In this document: positions 8,348 to 18,300 of the stretch, in pieces | How the letters are laid out: each line of letters starts with the position of its first letter | Numbering within the stretch: position 1 is the stretch's first letter | The notes under the pieces: model-generated | What the model saw: the letters and a program-made list of their open reading frames with translations, nothing else | What the model was told of the DNA's origin: nothing | Databases searched by the model: none | Translations under genes and position numbers: made by a program | Source: Paenibacillaceae bacterium | Lineage (GTDB): Bacteria; Bacillota; Bacilli; Paenibacillales; NBRC-103111 | Direction of reading: 5' to 3' | Assembly: GCA_029256185.1 (NCBI GenBank) | Contig: JAQSYI010000009.1 | Location: 62,001 to 126,000 of the forward strand | DNA: 64,000 nt

Positions 8348-9300
8348 TCCAATCGGAGGGGGGCGGGAATCCTCTGCATTATATCGTGCAGCAGGGAGGC
8401 CGTATCCGTTCCCTCCATCCGCGCCTCCCCGCGCAGCAGAATCCGGTGCCCCAGCACATAGGGAACCAGCTTCTTGATATCATCGGGTAGCACATAATCC
8501 CGTCCCTGCAGCAGAGCCCATGCCTTGGACGCCTGGACCAAGGCCAGCGTGGCTCTTGGACCCGCCCCCAAAAACACACCGGCGTCCTCGCGGGTGCACC
8601 GGACCAGGGCAACGGCATAGTCGCACACCTTCTGCGCCAGATGCACCTCCCGGACCTCCTGCTGCAGCTTCAGAATCTGCTCCGCCCGGGCTACCGGCTT
8701 CAACTGGTCCAGGGGATGGACCTTGCTCTGGGCATAAACCATTCTGCTCTCCGTGGATGCATCGGGATAGCCCAGGCTGAACTTCATCATGAACCGGTCC
8801 AACTGCGCCTCCGGCAGGCTGTACGTCCCTTCAAATTCTACCGGGTTTTGCGTGGCAAGCAGCAAGAAAGGCCTGGGCAGCTCATAATTCTCCCCGTCCA
8901 CGGTCACATGCCGCTCCTCCATAGCCTCCAGCAAAGCCGCCTGAGTTTTCGTCGTGGCCCGGTTGATTTCGTCAGCCAGCAGAATGTTGGTCATGACCGG
9001 ACCCGGCCGGAACAAGAACGACTCATGCTTGGGATGATAGATGGATACGCCGGTAATGTCCGTTGGCAACAAATCCGGGTTGCACTGAATCCGCCGGTAT
9101 TGGCCTTCGATGGATTTGGCAAGTGCTTTGATCAGCACCGTTTTGCCCGTCCCCGGAACATCCTCCAGCAGCACATGCCCCCCTGCCAGCAGTGCAGTGA
9201 GAAGCAGCTGGATCTCCTCGCCTTTTCCAAGAAGACATGCTTCCAGATTGGCCCTGAGCTTATCTGCAATCACCCTATTTTCGGAAACGGTCTTTGCCAT
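8344..9300 (-). CDS. MoxR-family AAA+ ATPase
   Basis: 318 residues. Walker A GTGKT lies at residues 50-54, Walker B with ILLADEINRA at about 106-114, then the sensor 1 region LLATQNPVEFEGTYSLPEAQLDRFMMK and a C-terminal lid. MoxR ATPases act as chaperones that assemble or activate metal-dependent or surface complexes, commonly together with DUF58/VWA proteins. The ATG at 9300 is chosen because GGGAGG lies 7 bp upstream; a TTG at 9306 would put the site too close. It lies 23 bp downstream of the binding lipoprotein gene and overlaps the DUF58 gene, so it is part of the long operon. Confidence 0.93.
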   Translation of the reverse strand: MAKTVSENRVIADKLRANLEACLLGKGEEIQLLLTALLAGGHVLLEDVPGTGKTVLIKALAKSIEGQYRRIQCNPDLLPTDITGVSIYHPKHESFLFRPGPVMTNILLADEINRATTKTQAALLEAMEERHVTVDGENYELPRPFLLLATQNPVEFEGTYSLPEAQLDRFMMKFSLGYPDASTESRMVYAQSKVHPLDQLKPVARAEQILKLQQEVREVHLAQKVCDYAVALVRCTREDAGVFLGAGPRATLALVQASKAWALLQGRDYVLPDDIKKLVPYVLGHRILLRGEARMEGTDTASLLHDIMQRIPAPLRLE

Positions 9301-9323
9301 AAACAAACCTCCCTTGCCTGCTT

Positions 9324-10433
9324 TTATTTATGATGGTTATGCTGGGCGGGATTGGCCGGCGCCTGAAAATTATCCGGATTCTCCCGTTTGAGAATTTTTT
9401 CGCTTTCCGCATCTGTAAGATCATATTGAAAAAAACGGCTGTAAAACTCCTTCAATTCCTCCTGCATGTCCAGCGACCGGAACAATTCCGGATGGAGCGT
9501 CTTCGCCATATACATCAGCAGCAGAATCTTCTGCAGCCCCATGTCCCAGAAATACACGCCGCTTGGCGACAGATAGATCCGGCTGTCGGCTATTGCCTTG
9601 ATCCGGCTGTACCTGCCGTCGCTGTAAGTATCCTTCATCACCTGCTCCACCGAGCTCCGCTCATTGATGCCGCCATGGTCGATAAAGATAAAGTCCGGAT
9701 TATACGCCGCCAATTGCTCAAAGTTGATGGATACCCGCTCTCCGGCCTCCAGAGTCTCCGTAACCGCCTGTCCGCCAGCAGCCTGAATCAACTCAGGAAT
9801 ATCGGACAGCCTGCCGTAGGTGGTGAGAAGATCAATTCCGGCAAAGTAGACGGACGGGCGATCTCCGGCGGCCAGCTTGCCCGTTACATCCGTAACCATC
9901 TTCAGCTTTTCGTCAAAATAATCGCTGTAAGCTTGCGCTCTGACCGGAGCATCTCCGCCCAGGGCTTCGGCATATACCTGCAAAAGTCCCTTTACCTCCG
10001 CCAGCGTCCCCCCTGTCCTACCCGGGACAGAAGCGATTCTGGCTTCCTTCAGCTTGCGCTCCTCGTTGGACCTGGGAAAGCCGAAGACAATATCCGGATG
10101 GTGGGTCATCACCTCCTCCACATTCACGGCCGTATGGACATTCTGCAGAATCGGGACAATATTCATCCGTTTGAAGATCACCGTTGCCCAGGGAAAGTTA
10201 TCCTTCTGCACATCGGAGCACAGCACAATCCGATCCTCTGCTCCCAACAGAACCATGGACTCATAAGACGGCCCGTAAACGGTGGCGATCCGTTCAATTT
10301 GCGCGGGAACCTTGATCGGACTGCCGTCGATTCCGGCAATCGCGCGGCTATCGGTTTGCCCGCCTCCGCAGCCGCTCAAGGACGCGGCGAGGACAGAGGC
10401 GGCCAGCACGATAGCGGCAGGCTTGTTGTTCAT
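9324..10433 (-). CDS. FecB/BtuF-type (COG0614-like) substrate-binding lipoprotein
   Basis: 369 residues. A lipoprotein signal ends in LSGC (Cys22), so the protein should be lipid-anchored outside the membrane. The body fits the helical-backbone class III binding proteins: an N-lobe with PAQIERIATVYGPSYE, a long linking helix around 150-190 and a C-lobe ending in KTLHPELFRSLDMQEELKEF. That ending is common in proteins predicted to bind iron chelates, cobalamin or molybdate/tungstate. The extreme C-terminus is histidine-rich (HNHHK). The start overlaps the permease stop by ATGA. It is probably the receptor for the FecCD permease five genes downstream. The ligand is not readable from sequence. 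Confidence 0.88.
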   Translation of the reverse strand: MNNKPAAIVLAASVLAASLSGCGGGQTDSRAIAGIDGSPIKVPAQIERIATVYGPSYESMVLLGAEDRIVLCSDVQKDNFPWATVIFKRMNIVPILQNVHTAVNVEEVMTHHPDIVFGFPRSNEERKLKEARIASVPGRTGGTLAEVKGLLQVYAEALGGDAPVRAQAYSDYFDEKLKMVTDVTGKLAAGDRPSVYFAGIDLLTTYGRLSDIPELIQAAGGQAVTETLEAGERVSINFEQLAAYNPDFIFIDHGGINERSSVEQVMKDTYSDGRYSRIKAIADSRIYLSPSGVYFWDMGLQKILLLMYMAKTLHPELFRSLDMQEELKEFYSRFFQYDLTDAESEKILKRENPDNFQAPANPAQHNHHK

Positions 10434-12715
10434 GGAGTGTCTGCTCCTTTCGCGGGTTGACTTAAGCCCGCTGCATCCGCAACAAATGCCGGCGCATCCG
10501 CAGCAGGAAGAAATTTGTATACATACTGCTTGCTGTTCTTCAGCTTCACGCTCACGAGATAACCACCGCCGCTCATGAAATAATCATTGCGCAGCAATGG
10601 GGCAAGCCGGGCCAGCTGATCAGGCTCCCGGATCACCAGATCCGCGCCGAAATCCTTGATTTGGATAAAGTCCTCCCCGTAATCCGAGGAATAGCTCATA
10701 AAGTACGGGGAGCGCGGTCTTATTTTCCGCTGCAATTCCCCGTAGGGATTGTACACTCTGAGAGCCATCTGCTCTATTTCCGGCTGGATATTGAAGTAAG
10801 GAAGCAAGCCCGTGCCGGTCAAATATTCAATGGTATGGGAAAAATCCGGGGTCACATAAACCAGAGCGTTCTCTATCCGGTACCCGAAACGCAGGCTCTC
10901 CGTTCCGCCCTGCTGGGTGAACATAATGACTCCTATTGGCGGCGTCTTGGGATAATACCGCTCCTCCACACTCTGTTCCGCTACATCCTTGGAAATATTG
11001 CCAAGCAGCTCCAAACGCTGGGCATCATTCAGATTCAGTTGAAACGGCTGAGAATACCAGTGGTTATTTATATATACTTTGCCTTGACGGTAAGCTCCTG
11101 TTGCCCACACGTGGCCATTGCCGGAGCCGGACAAGGTATCGCTTACGGCCTGCTTGACCTTATTGGTCTCATCAAGCGCAAGCAAGCGGGATAAGGTCTC
11201 CATGGTCGCCCGGTCGTAATAGCGGGTAATAGTGCCGCCGTTCCACAGGTTGTAGCGGATAATAATATCGTACGGAACCGCAGTCTGAGTGAAATCCGCA
11301 CTGTCGGGCTTAAGCGGCTGCTTGCCCGCTTCAATCACCATGCGGTGCAGAGCCTGTACCCTCCGGATATCCGCTTCCTCGCTGTAATTATAACTGGACA
11401 TGATATAGTAGCTGTTGCTGCCGCTGCTTGTGCCTACCACCGGCGCCCCGAGATAATTGGGCGATCCCGCATAGGTCATATCCGCACTCGCCACATCATC
11501 GATGGAGGGAATCCTTGCAGAATAGCCAAGCCCGCCTGCAGCCAATACAACCGCGGTCGCCAGTGCAAGCCCCAGTTGGAGGGCAAGCTCACGGACGGCC
11601 TTGCTGCTTAACCTATTCAGCACTTCCCTGCGCTGGATGGCGAGGGCAATCCCATGCATGACTGCGAACACAACGGCGGCAATCGCCATAGCCGGAATTA
11701 CGCCGAGTCCTGCCGCATACTCCAGCACCACGGAGAAGGACAGGAAGGAGAAGCAAAACGATGTGAGCAGCGCCATGGCATGATTCTGCCCGGACACCCC
11801 AGCTATCTCCGCCCTCCGGCGAACCAGCGCCAGATAGGCCAGCCCTGCAATGGCAACCGCCGCCGCCGCCCAGCCTCCCAAAAGCCACCAGGATATGGCT
11901 TCCGGCTTGGAGCCGTTGGTTGCTACATATTGGGCGCTGTAGCTCTGAGCAGGCTTGTAGAAGAACAGGACAGGATTGAACGACTCCAACCGGCTGATCA
12001 GACTGTCATTCACTGACACTGTACCTGAACTGGTCAGTTGTCCCCAAGCCAGACCGAACAGCAGCTTCCTCGCCAGCGCGTTAAACCCGTACAGCAGCAT
12101 GGAAGGGGCGGCCAGCAGCGTCGCCGCCCAACCGGCCGCCTCCCAGATGGTACCGGCCAGACAGCAAGACAGGGCAGTGACAGTGAAGCTGACCAAGCCG
12201 AGCATGATGCAGCCCATTGTCACATAAGCAAAGCCTGACAGCATTTCATTGACGAAGCCGAACTCGCCCAAGGCTGCCAGGTTCAGCATCAGGGAAATCA
12301 ACAAGGGGATGACCACCACTGCAGCCAGATAAAGGGTTCCCGCCATATAGCGCGCCAGCAGCAGCTTAAGCCGGCTAATACCCATGGCAAAGTAGGCGTC
12401 AGAGGATTTTCTGACCAGCATAAACCGGAACAAGAAGAGCGCAAGCAGCATGCCGGTGACTGCCACCGCTCCCTGCACGGTTGCGGCCAATCCCTCATAG
12501 TAGAAGCGGTATTTCATTTGGGCATGGGTATATTCCAGATTGAAGATGGAGGTATCTGGAATTGCCGCTGTGGAAACCGGAATAAGCAGAAGCAGAAGCA
12601 GCAGACCAAGGGCAGCTATTGCCGCCCCCTGCAAGGAGGCTTGGCAGAAGTCATGAAACAGCACGCTTCTGTCTCTATGAGCGGTATCGCTATTGGAAAA
12701 TTCCGCTGAAATCAT
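10430..12715 (-). CDS. Large ABC-2 type permease with C-terminal extracellular domain (YtrC-like)
   Basis: 761 residues from the ATG at 12715, which has a strong GGAGGAGGCGGAGT site and overlaps the ATPase gene by 26 bp. A reading frame continues to 12922, but that extension lies inside the ATPase gene, has no ribosome site and is rejected. About eight hydrophobic segments in the first 400 residues are followed by a helix near 455-475 and a C-terminal domain of about 290 residues, probably outside the cell. The layout resembles the permeases paired with YtrB-like ATPases in Firmicutes, whose outer domain is of unknown function (DUF6449-like). It is the membrane partner of the ATPase at 12690. 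Export and import are both possible. Confidence 0.8.
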   Translation of the reverse strand: MISAEFSNSDTAHRDRSVLFHDFCQASLQGAAIAALGLLLLLLLIPVSTAAIPDTSIFNLEYTHAQMKYRFYYEGLAATVQGAVAVTGMLLALFLFRFMLVRKSSDAYFAMGISRLKLLLARYMAGTLYLAAVVVIPLLISLMLNLAALGEFGFVNEMLSGFAYVTMGCIMLGLVSFTVTALSCCLAGTIWEAAGWAATLLAAPSMLLYGFNALARKLLFGLAWGQLTSSGTVSVNDSLISRLESFNPVLFFYKPAQSYSAQYVATNGSKPEAISWWLLGGWAAAAVAIAGLAYLALVRRRAEIAGVSGQNHAMALLTSFCFSFLSFSVVLEYAAGLGVIPAMAIAAVVFAVMHGIALAIQRREVLNRLSSKAVRELALQLGLALATAVVLAAGGLGYSARIPSIDDVASADMTYAGSPNYLGAPVVGTSSGSNSYYIMSSYNYSEEADIRRVQALHRMVIEAGKQPLKPDSADFTQTAVPYDIIIRYNLWNGGTITRYYDRATMETLSRLLALDETNKVKQAVSDTLSGSGNGHVWATGAYRQGKVYINNHWYSQPFQLNLNDAQRLELLGNISKDVAEQSVEERYYPKTPPIGVIMFTQQGGTESLRFGYRIENALVYVTPDFSHTIEYLTGTGLLPYFNIQPEIEQMALRVYNPYGELQRKIRPRSPYFMSYSSDYGEDFIQIKDFGADLVIREPDQLARLAPLLRNDYFMSGGGYLVSVKLKNSKQYVYKFLPAADAPAFVADAAGLSQPAKGADTP

Positions 12716-13589
12716 ACTCCGCCTCCTCCATTTCCCTGAGAAAAATATCCTCCAGCGCCAACGGCTCCGTATGGAGAGCAAGGGGACGGGCATAAGCCAG
12801 CTTATCCTCCAGCACCGTTCTTTCTCCGTTCCAGACGAAGGTAAAGCTGACGCCGCTCCCTTCCACATATTGCGCCCCTGCTTGCTCCAGCGCCTCCGCT
12901 CCGGACTCCGAGCCGAATACAACCCGGTAACGGATCTGCTTCAGATGCATCTCCTCCACCGATGCGGCATAGGACAGCCTTTTGTCCCTCAGAATGGCAA
13001 TATAGCCGCAAAGCCCCTCCAGCTCGCGAAGGTTATGGGAGGAGACAACAATGACCGCCTCCCGGCTCTTCAGGTACACCTGGAGCAGACTTTTGAGCAT
13101 ATTGCGCTTGGACAGGTCCAAGCCGTCGAATGACTCGTCCAGAAGCAGACAGTAAGGCAAGGTGGACAATCCCAGAATCAGCGAGGCCTGCCGCTGCATG
13201 CCCTTGGAGAAGCTGCTGATTCTTGCCTTGCCGTCCAGCCCGAAGGCATGAAGCAGCCTGCGGTAGACCCGGTTGCTCCATGCCGGATAATAGCCGCTGT
13301 AGAACAGCGCCATGGCGTCCAGCGTTCCCTGAGGCGCAAAATAAGGCTCGTCTTGCACCATGAAGATGCTTCGTTTGACCTGCTCATTCTCGTAGACAGG
13401 CTCCCCATTGACCAGCACCCGGCCCGTCTCGGGACGGTAGATGCCGGCAATGGTCTTCATCAGAGTCGTTTTGCCTGCTCCGTTATAACCGACAACACCA
13501 TAAATACAGCCTTGCTCCATCTGTAACGAGAAGTCTGCCAGCACCTCATAATTTCCGAAGCTCTTGGTAATATTCTCCGCCTGAATCAT
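12690..13589 (-). CDS. ABC transporter ATP-binding protein (YtrB/CcmA-type)
   Basis: 299 residues. Walker A is GYNGAGKTT (residues 34-42). The signature is a degenerate SFSKGMQRQ (about 126-134), with Walker B LLLDESFDGLD (Asp151/Glu152) and a switch His in VVSSHNLRELE. The SKGM signature and the ABC-2 permease directly downstream place it with YtrB-like ATPases rather than FecE-type import ATPases. Its start overlaps the stop of the six-Cys protein gene by ATGA. No GntR-type YtrA regulator is present, unlike the usual ytr arrangement. Whether it also powers the orphan FecCD permease is unlikely from sequence type but not excluded. Confidence 0.92.
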   Translation of the reverse strand: MIQAENITKSFGNYEVLADFSLQMEQGCIYGVVGYNGAGKTTLMKTIAGIYRPETGRVLVNGEPVYENEQVKRSIFMVQDEPYFAPQGTLDAMALFYSGYYPAWSNRVYRRLLHAFGLDGKARISSFSKGMQRQASLILGLSTLPYCLLLDESFDGLDLSKRNMLKSLLQVYLKSREAVIVVSSHNLRELEGLCGYIAILRDKRLSYAASVEEMHLKQIRYRVVFGSESGAEALEQAGAQYVEGSGVSFTFVWNGERTVLEDKLAYARPLALHTEPLALEDIFLREMEEAEYDFSGIFQ

Positions 13590-15382
13590 GCTCCCCCTCC
13601 TGTCTCTCCGGTGGGGGCAGGCCCCGCAAGCGCCTTGCGCCTTCTCGTGCCCATCACCAGGCTCGCGGTAATAAACGCCGCTGCCAGAAGCAAGGTGACT
13701 GCCGAAAGAATAATAGCCAGATTGCGGGACAGACTGTTCTGCTGTCCCAAGGCCAGAGCATATTCGGAGGCATGCTCCAGCTCGAAGGAGACGTAGCCCG
13801 CCTGAGGCTCCAGATTTTTGGCGGCTGCTTCAATATCCCGTTGATCTTCATTAAAGTAATAGAGGCTGAGATTTTCCTCTGCTGCGTACCGGTCATTCAC
13901 CCGGATATAAATGCCGGCCTTGCCGGGCAGCACCCCATCATGGGCCAGACTGAGATAAAACGGCTTGGACAGGGATTCCGCCTGCGCCTGCATCACCACC
14001 GGCTGGTCGGAGAATTCAATGCGCATGTCGATATCAGCGGGGGATACAATATCAGCCCCCCGGAAAGTCCAGGAATAGATCACATTTCCCGCCTCATCAA
14101 GCTTCTGGAACGTCACTCTGCCGTTCGTATTCTTTGCCTCTTCCATTTCCGCCTTGCCGGTAGGACCTTCATCAGTAAGTGTTACCAGCTTCAACGGCCC
14201 CTGCCGGGTCATCACATCCTTGGTTTGCTCCTGGCTGGCTTCCGTCTCTCCCGGCTGCTCCCGTCCGGTCTGATCTGCAGCGGCATTCGCAGTCTGACTG
14301 CCGGAATCCGGCGAAGCTCCTCCAGTTCCCTGCCGGCCTGCTGCAGGCAGAGCAAGCTGCGGAATCACACCCGTTGTCTCGCCGCTGCCCGTCTGCTGGG
14401 CAAAGAGTCCCTCCCCGCTGCCTGTTGCCGATGGGACAGATCCGGAGATCCCCGCTGCCAAACCCGATTGTCCGGGTGTATCCACAGCAGCCGGCTCCGG
14501 CGTTTCCTGCGGTCCGGCCCCAGGCTGCGTGAGCCGCACCGGACCGGAGGGCAAGTCACGCTGAGAGCCGGACGGTACACCGGGTGAAGGCAGAGGGGTG
14601 GGCGCATCCGGAATTGTGGACGGCGCCGCCGATGCAGCGGAAGGCGTTGGCAGCTGTAATCCGGGTGTGGGAGTCGGATATGGCGAAAGGGGCATGCCTC
14701 CCGCATCATTGCTCTCATAGGGCAGCACAGGCGGAATCGCCGGTATGCTGCCTCCTGCTGTCCCGTTGGGCCCATTCCCGTTCCCCGTCTCGTTCAGGGG
14801 AGGAAGCGTCGGCGCCTGCACCGGCTGGGTCAGAATATCCTCCGAACCCGGGGGAAGCTGAGGCAGATTGGGCGGCAATGTGGGCGGTGCCCCCAAATTG
14901 ATGGGGTCGGACACATTCACCTGTATGAGCTGCGACGGTGAATCCGTGTGCTCCAGCAGAATGCCGCGCAAGGAAATGCTGGTCGTCCCCGCTGCCAGCC
15001 CCTGAATCGTGACCACGCCGCTGGAATAAGCTGCACTGGCGATATAAGGCTGAGCCACTCCCAGCACTACCGAGGCGTAGTTCATTCTTTTTATTGAGCC
15101 TGCGCAGGTGCATTGCCCGGTGATTTCATCTCCGCATTTGGCTTCGCAGGTTTGGGGGCAACCGGGCAGCCCGCAGCCGATGGTGCCTTCAAAGCTGGCA
15201 GGTGAGAGAATAACGGAAACGGTAGCGCTCTGACCGACAGAGATAGAAATAGTGGAGGCTCCCACAGTCATCTGCACGGTTCCCCGGTTGTAATAAGCTG
15301 TAGCAGAATCCGGTAAAACAGCAAGCCAAACCAGAAGCGACACCAGCATTAGGAGTCCCATTCGTCGAGAGTACGCCCTCAC
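13586..15382 (-). CDS. Membrane-anchored surface protein with six-Cys motif and Pro-rich stalk (copy 1)
   Basis: 598 residues. A signal peptide (to about residue 29) precedes a Big/cohesin-like beta domain of about 130 residues, interrupted by six cysteines at 70, 75, 79, 83, 91 and 93 (spacing C-x4-C-x3-C-x3-C-x7-C-x-C). Next come about 250 residues rich in Pro, Gly, Ser and Thr, a C-terminal beta domain (VTLTDEGPTG, FQKLDEAGNVIYSWTFRGAD), a membrane helix near 555-577 and a short basic cytoplasmic tail. The whole architecture is shared with 22038-23831. It overlaps its neighbours by 4 bp on both sides, so it is fixed in the operon between an SLH protein and the ABC ATPase. The cysteines may bind metal or form disulfides. 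The family is unrecognised. Confidence 0.8.
   Translation of the reverse strand: MRAYSRRMGLLMLVSLLVWLAVLPDSATAYYNRGTVQMTVGASTISISVGQSATVSVILSPASFEGTIGCGLPGCPQTCEAKCGDEITGQCTCAGSIKRMNYASVVLGVAQPYIASAAYSSGVVTIQGLAAGTTSISLRGILLEHTDSPSQLIQVNVSDPINLGAPPTLPPNLPQLPPGSEDILTQPVQAPTLPPLNETGNGNGPNGTAGGSIPAIPPVLPYESNDAGGMPLSPYPTPTPGLQLPTPSAASAAPSTIPDAPTPLPSPGVPSGSQRDLPSGPVRLTQPGAGPQETPEPAAVDTPGQSGLAAGISGSVPSATGSGEGLFAQQTGSGETTGVIPQLALPAAGRQGTGGASPDSGSQTANAAADQTGREQPGETEASQEQTKDVMTRQGPLKLVTLTDEGPTGKAEMEEAKNTNGRVTFQKLDEAGNVIYSWTFRGADIVSPADIDMRIEFSDQPVVMQAQAESLSKPFYLSLAHDGVLPGKAGIYIRVNDRYAAEENLSLYYFNEDQRDIEAAAKNLEPQAGYVSFELEHASEYALALGQQNSLSRNLAIILSAVTLLLAAAFITASLVMGTRRRKALAGPAPTGETGGGA
15104..15175 (-). other. 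Six-cysteine motif in the surface protein (copy 1)
   Basis: Codons for Cys70-Cys93 of the 598-residue protein. The spacing is C-x4-C-x3-C-x3-C-x7-C-x-C, in an otherwise cysteine-free outside region. It matches the motif at 23553-23633 except that the third gap is 3 rather than 6 residues. Confidence 0.85.
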
Positions 15383-18300
15383 TGTCCATCGCCTCCCGAT
15401 TGCTTCATTGCCCGGAGCACTACCGTAGCCGCCTCCGCTCTGGTAGCATTGTCCCGGGGGCGGAACAGACTGCCCGGCGCACTCTCCAACAATCCGGCTT
15501 GAGCTGCCAGCCGGACAGGTTCAAGGGCCCATTGCTCAATCAAGGCGCCATCGGCAAATTGCGGTTGCGCAGCATCCCCGTCTTGCTCCAAATGCAAGGC
15601 TCTCGTAAGAAGCACCGCCATTTCACTGCGGCTGACCGGCTGGTCCGGCCGGAAGCTTCCGTCGTCATAGCCCACGATCAAGCCGCTTGCCGCCGCCAGA
15701 CGGATATAGGTTACCGCCCAATGATCTTCATTCATGTCGGTATAGACGAATTCCCCGCCGTTGCCCTGACCTGTGATCTTGAGCGCCCGTACCAGAATAG
15801 CCACAAATTCAGCGCGGGAAATGGAGTAGTCAGGCCAGAAGGTACCGTCGCTGTATCCCTGCACCACGCTGCGGGCAATCAGTTCATTAATATTGGCTTC
15901 GGCCCAATGGCCGGTCGTATCCTTCAACGGCACATGCTGCAGAACAACCTTCAGATTATCGGCGGAGGGTTGCGGGGCAACAACGGCAAAGACGCCGAAC
16001 CTCTTGAAGTAGGGGATGTTTCCTGTCACGGTATCCCCCTCCAGCTTCCCGCCTGCAGCTATCCACTTGGACAAGCGATCATCGTAATAGTACAAATCCA
16101 CCGTGTAACCCGCAGGAACCCGGGTTGAATCGAATGTCATGGACACAGAGGTATAGCTGTTGGTGGCGACCCCTGAACTACCCTGAAAGGTCAGAATTTG
16201 AATTGTGTTCAGCAGGTACATGCCGGAGGGCAGCTCCGGTTGCTCAGTAAAGCTGTAGATTCCGCCGCCGCCCGTCGTCTGCTGTCCTGCAGATACAGAG
16301 GCTCCGAATTGCAGCCAGGAGTATGCCGCTTCCGCTTCGGTCAGCTTCCTGAGGACGGCGGCCGGAACCATCGTCTGCAGCTCCGTGCTCAGGCTGTTAT
16401 ACGCTGCTCTGGCCGAAGCAATCGTTTCCTTATCGGACAACCGTATTTCAGAAGGAAGACTGTTGATCCGTTGCATCGTCTCCTCCACCTTGGCCAGATC
16501 GCCCCCCACATCCGCTGAATCCAGAACGCCGACTACATAGACAGACAGATAATCGGCAAGAAAGAAAACTTCTTCCCCGGAGAAGCGGGCAGAGGTTACT
16601 TCCACAAGCTTGCGCCCGGCTTCGTCATAATAATAAAGCTTGGCCGCCTCCGGCCGTGTCAAGCCCTGAAGGGGCATGGTGATCCCCGTGCTGGTGCCCA
16701 GATAAGATACTCTGTTCCCGGACAAGCTCACATGCAATTCTATTGCATCTGCCAAACGGTAGTTTGGCGCAGGCAGCAAGGACGTCACTTCTTCCGACTG
16801 CGCAGCCGTCAGTTCCTTCCGGGAAAATTCCAGCTGATGACCAAGCCGGACCAGATTGTCCAAGGCTGATGCCGGAGACGTGTAAACAACCGGGTCGGAT
16901 AACGGGGAAGCCCGAACGGCAACCATATCCAATGCATTAAGCCCGTATAGGTCGGAACGTGCCACATAGGTGTCCAGCGTAACGCTTGCCGGCTGTTCGT
17001 AGTTAATGTGCAGGGCATCTTCTCCCACGGGGTAAACCCGGCTAATATCATTCGGATAATAGTCTCTGCTGTCTATTACCAGATCGCCGTCCCGGTCAAA
17101 GGTAACCGTAAGCGCGGCCGCGTTGTCCCTGCCGTTGTAAGCCGGCTTCAACACAGACATGTCTCCGTCGGACGATGAGGAAGAACCGGCGATGACAAAG
17201 CCCGTCCCGGTCAGGGACAGCATCCGGCCTGCCGCTTGCTCCCGGCCGCTCCCGCCGGCATAATAAAGAACGCGTGCCGACAGTTCCCCGTCGGTTCTGA
17301 TCACCAGCCAATCTCCCCCGCCCTGGCTCTGCCCGTATTGCGCTACAGCCGGATCTCCAATGGCCAGGCTCTCCCGTACAATTGACCCGAACCAATATCC
17401 CCCCTCCTGCGCCGGAATTACGGAAATCATCTCGTCGCCCGCACCGCTTGCCACAGCACTGGAGGCGAGCAGCTCGCCGAAATCATCCAATTTTACCATG
17501 ATCAGCTGTTCTGCTCCGGTGCCCGCTCCCACATAACTCTCTCCACCCGGTGACAGGGTTACTGCATTCATTCTTGATGTGCCGCTCACATGAGTCAGCC
17601 AGAGCACCCTTCCGGAGGAATCAAACCGGGCCAGATAGCCTCCGGATGGAATCCGGAATACCTTCCCCGGCTCCAGGGAGCTGGTAATATCCACAGTTGA
17701 GCCCGGCGCCTCCTCCGTATGTCCGGCGACGATGTAACCACCCCCGTTGGCGGCAGCCACTGCATTGAAGCTTCCGCCTCCGGTCAATCTGCTCTCCCAC
17801 TCACTGGTTCCTTCCCAATTGTACTTGACCAGCAATCCGTTGCCTGAGGCATTCCGAGGTTTGGAATAGCCCGCAGCGACAAAACCGCCGTCCACCGACG
17901 GGGCTGCGCTCCGGAAAGCTTCCGATTCATTCGCTTCTCTGGCGGCAACCTTGCGGATAAGACCGCTGTTGTCCATTCGCACCACTAGCGCGTCGGAGCG
18001 GCTGCCCGTTGCTTCGTGCTGCCGGTGGATAATCCTGTAACGGGTTCCCCCTTGCATATCAGCCAGCCAGACCGGCTGATTCTCATATACGGAATAGTAG
18101 ACGGAGGAGGAAGAGCCATAGCCCACGGCAGCATAGCCGCCTCCGGTCAACTGAATGGCATCGGCAAAGGCAACATTGTAGTCGCCCACATAGGGCTGGT
18201 CGGTATTCGGCGTTTCATAGAGTCCCTGAACCCATACAGGCTCAATCTCCCGGATAAGGCGGTTTTCCCTTGTCTTCAGGATATAGCCTTTCTGGCCTTG

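Noticed and set aside
12716..12922. N-terminal extension of the large ABC permease
   Set aside because: It lies inside the ATPase gene, is rich in Arg and Trp like a shadow frame, and the ATG at 12715 has a strong ribosome site.
12690..13589. FecE/BtuD-type ATPase for the FecCD permease
   Set aside because: The sequence and the adjoining ABC-2 permease fit the YtrB type, so I did not call it the FecCD partner.
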